64,000 nucleotides of DNA from Aquila chrysaetos chrysaetos (taxonomy: Eukaryota; Chordata; Aves; Accipitriformes; Accipitridae). The position numbers were made by a program, and so were the translations under genes. The stretch spans positions 22,784,001 through 22,848,000 of the forward strand of contig NC_044018.1 in assembly GCF_900496995.4 (NCBI RefSeq), given 5' to 3'. The notes beneath the pieces were generated by a model, which was not told the DNA's origin, searched no databases, and was given only the letters and a program-made list of their open reading frames with translations. This document shows positions 60,701 to 64,000 of this stretch, one piece after another; position 1 is the first letter of the stretch; every line of letters starts with the position of its first letter.

Positions 60701-63700
60701 ACTGCGTTAAATGATCAGATGTGATTTACTGCCATAGATTTGAGAGGTTGACTTCATCCTTTTGATAGTATTTGGTGTTTTCTTTCTGAATAAGTTGTTT
60801 TTTTCTATTCACTCAGCTGCTCTGTAAGGTGACTTTAGTGCTGGACTTGCTAGCTGTGTGCAGGGACAAGGCCCAGGCATGTTCGTTGAAAAGAGCGATT
60901 GATGATGAGATAAAGGGCTTCCAAGGGGTTGCAGCAAAACTTTATCTTTGGTCTGGGGTAACTAGTATTGTTTGCTTAAAAGACAAGCAAATTGTAAAGG
61001 AATTTGTACTGATTTTGGGGTGTTCTTTCAATGAAGAGTTGTGTAAGCTTAGTTCTGAAATTTTTATTTCAGTGAGCCAACATATAAGGAGAGATGTGAA
61101 TTATTTTTTTTCTTTGCTGCTTTTGCCTTTTTAGGACTTGTATCTAGCATTAACTGGCCAGGATAAATTGCTGCCAAATAACTGAGGGATTTTTGGGGGT
61201 TGGGTTTTTTTAATTCTATTTCAGTGATCCTGGTAAATATTCGCTAACCATGCCTAAAGCCTCTAATGATTCTACTCTGGAGTTTACAGAGAGATTAACT
61301 TTTTTTTATACATTGTTGTAATTCTTTTATCTTGTGCATGAGCACGGGTAAAAACTTGTTTGCATTATGATAAGTTAAATAAAGTGTCTGAATTATTGAA
61401 TGAAACATTTATTAGGCACTGCATGCTGTTGCTGCAGAGAGGAACTGAAACTATGCCTAGCAATCTGAGGAAGACATACGTGATAAACTTTTTTGGGGGG
61501 AAGAAGCCTCCAACCCCCTGTATAGATTTTCTTTTTTCTTCCTCATTGAAATAATCTTTCCAGGAAATGCGACCTTGTCATAGTTCCATTAAAATGAATA
61601 CAGAAGATGGTTTAGTCTGCCAAAGAAGGGTTGTTGCAGGAATACATCTCATTGTTAAATAGTCTGTTGTTGAGCTCAATAACTTTAGTTAGGTGAAAGC
61701 ATGATAGTTCCTGAAAAATCTTCTGTTATGCTGGTACGGGTTTCTCCAGGGGCTGGAAGAAGGACGTGTGTGCTCCTGTGCGATGGGGATGCCCACTGAT
61801 GGGTGACTTCCCAGTCTCTGTATTCCCAGTTGTGTATGTTGCTGGGAGAGACAAAGGGAAATCCAGGTGCTGCCCTGGGAGCAGTGAAGTGGTTCAGTGT
61901 AACGTGTCCGGAGGATCTTAGCAGTGCTCTGTGTTGCAAAGGAAGGTGGAAGTAAAATTAACTTTGGCTGGGATTGCTCTTTCCTACTTGCATATCTGTC
62001 GGTGACCCACTCATGTTTGCACATGAAGAACGCTTGCCAGACAGATTCTTAAGACGACTCTTCGTGTTGGAAGAAATTCCTTCCTGACTTCCATGTGGAC
62101 TGGCTGAAGCTCTGAATCATGAAGTTTGGTTATGGCAGTCATCTTCGGTCAATGTTGGGGCCAAGGCAGGGCTTCCTTTCCCTCCCGTGGCTAATTAAAG
62201 GAGGCAATGAGAAGGACTCTGAGGCTGATGGACTGAAAGGTCCCAAGGAAACGCTACTGTTGCCCTGCCCAAGCCAGTGTCCACCAAGGCGATAGAATTT
62301 CTGGTAGAAGCTGTGTTAAAAGGGTATGGTAAAACAGGATTTCGGAGAGTTCAGTTAGTGAGTCTTGATGTAAGAATTACTGTTTTCGTGAGTTTGCTTG
62401 AATTCCCCAGGTATACTTTTTTTGAGCTATAATAGGACCTTAGTATGTTAGGACAAAGAAGAGCAAGATGCATTAAAACAATAATTAAAAGAAATGCTAA
62501 GAAAGGCGATGCTATAAAACTCCCTCCCCGTTAGTTGCTGGGATAATGGATTTGTCAAACTTTGCATATATTAAACTGTGTTTACAAATCAGTCTATCTG
62601 TATAGTGCTCTTTAGGCTGGGTGAAGGGGTAACAACAGAAATAAGTAGGTGAGAAGTCAGCTGAAATCCAAAATATTTCCACTATTGTCCTGGATTTACA
62701 GGACATAACTGTTCTGTTCTAGTCTATAAATTTTTCTGTAGTAAAAGATGCTGTAAATTGCTGTAAAGGTTGATTTCTAGATTGTTTCCTTGTTCAGAAT
62801 ACATTGAGGAGAAAACACAAATAGTTAAATCTAAATTATTTTTAAGCGTGTGAACAGGTTGCGCACAGTGCTCTGGGAGTGTTAGATGGAGTTATTGTTG
62901 GGAAAAAGGAACCTGTGGCAGCGTGTCCAAAAAGGCAAATCAATCCCTAAAGCCACGTGCATCTTCTGAGCCTGGCCTGAGCCGTTGCCACGGGAGGAGG
63001 CTGAGTGTATGAACGCCTCCGATGCTGATAAGGAAGTTGGATGCTTTTAGGTGTTCAAAGTGTTGCTTTTGGGGAGTGCCAGCAAGTCCTTCAGTTTTCA
63101 CATTGCTAGATAAAGGGTTTTCAGCCTGGACCAATGACCCAGATTTTAGGCACCCCTTTGCCTAAGTCATCTGAAGGTTTGGTCTAGGAAGTATGTACGG
63201 TTGCTGGCAAGATAGAGAAAGAAACATGATTCAAAAATGAAGTCAAATCCCTTGCTACTTCATATGTAGAATATCTCAGCCTGGTAGAAGGATGTTGCTA
63301 GACATGATCCAAGGTCTAGGATACTTAAGCTTTTGCTCTGGGTGGGCTTCAGCTCTTTTTAGTATGATACAAAGTTTATCTATCCGAACTGTATGTTTTC
63401 TTTCTGTAGAAGTGGTATCTCATGCTCCCTGTTTTAGGCCTCCAGGGTCTCTTTTTGCCACTCTCTGCTTCATGGGACTCCCAATTACTCTTAAAGTCCT
63501 TTCAGTCCAAGGTATTATCAGCTGATTGCTAATTAGAATTAAATAGACTATATTAGAGAAATGCATATTCCTCAAACCATTAAACAGTAATTGCTTCAAT
63601 GTAAAAAGTAATTATTTGGAAAACTAGATGTTAATAGAAGATACCTGCTAGGAAAAAAATGTGAAGAAATAAAGAACAAGCCAGACTGCTCTCACTGGTG

Positions 63701-64000
63701 GAAATTTCCTTAAAAAGGGTTATTTTTTCATAAATATATCAACTACGTGGTGACAGCTACATTTCCTAGAAAGTTTCCTTTTGTATCCTATGATTAGCCA
63801 GCATGCTCCATCCCTGCACTGCCAGAGCTGGATACTTCATTTTCCCAGTGACTTTGTGGTCCTTCTGCTGTTTGATTTCTGTTTTATTTAAGCTCTCTGG
63901 ATTTCCCATTCCCTGCATGGATTGTCCATTTGGCAGCATGTTATAGGCGAGTTCAGCAGTTTGTATGCACGATAGCTGACGCTGAGCTCGGCTACGCAGC
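54705..64000 (+). other. ARHGEF10: Putative ARHGEF10 intron 2 (continues past window)
   Basis: AT-rich sequence with T tracts (for example 57180-57200 and 59340-59357). Several acceptor-like sites (about 60536 and 60822) were checked in the phase left by the previous exon and hit stops at once. Open frames at 56122-56607 and 60829-61134 start with GTG, not ATG, and have no recognisable domain. I see no confirmed exon. Confidence 0.4.

Noticed and set aside
61720..62300. Moderately GC-rich segment resembling a CR1
   Set aside because: No CR1 landmark (GGTTGCCCAGAGAGG, GACCTTTAAAGGTCCC or octamer tail) could be found on either strand.
1..64000. CRISPR arrays, bacterial operons, tRNA and rRNA genes
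   Set aside because: None visible: no regularly spaced repeats, no prokaryotic gene arrangement, no cloverleaf or B-box sequence recognised.

Overview
The window looks like nuclear DNA of a bird. Three CR1 LINE 3' ends carry the avian hallmark tail (GACCTTTAAAAGTCCCTTCC, then an ATTCTGTGATTCT end), two LTR copies belong to a TGTATTGGG-type endogenous-retrovirus LTR family I associate with bird genomes, and the one complete gene is a vertebrate CLN8. Nothing bacterial, phage or CRISPR-like is present. No tRNA or rRNA gene was recognised. Most long open frames in the CpG islands are GC-rich chance frames.

Region by region: 1-5.9 kb is gene-poor sequence with one AC/GT microsatellite. 5.96-6.83 kb is a CpG island built partly from a GC-box minisatellite, with a CTCF-like motif and a plausible splice donor. 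A good acceptor at 7.6 kb and an AATAAA at 10.9 kb make a possible, unproven non-coding transcription unit. 11-26.7 kb is intergenic, with a CR1 tail (14.0 kb), an AT-rich stretch resembling conserved non-coding DNA (14.5-15.7 kb) and a solo-type LTR (16.3-17.3 kb). 26.7-34.7 kb is CLN8 on the + strand: CpG-island promoter with NRF1-type and YY1-type motifs, a non-coding first exon, two coding exons giving a 285-residue protein, and a long 3' UTR. 34.7-40 kb is intergenic with a second, 5'-truncated LTR.

40.0-41.2 kb is a second strong CpG-island promoter with a donor on the + strand. About 14 kb downstream a short exon with a good acceptor and donor starts a protein MDTEEFPPPPPE. The known vertebrate order CLN8-ARHGEF10 suggests this is the 5' end of ARHGEF10 (Rho guanine-nucleotide exchange factor 10). 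The remainder to 64 kb would be its introns, with two more CR1 fragments and several homopolymer tracts.

The two genes are neighbours by conserved synteny and are not known to act in one pathway: CLN8 is an ER membrane protein supporting export of lysosomal enzymes, ARHGEF10 a RhoA-pathway exchange factor. I found no convincing undescribed system. The observations most worth checking are the cryptic CpG-island transcription unit at 6-11 kb, the uORFs in the CLN8 leader, the in-frame 45-bp repeats in the LTR, and a few unexplained open frames (38.6, 56.1 and 60.8 kb).
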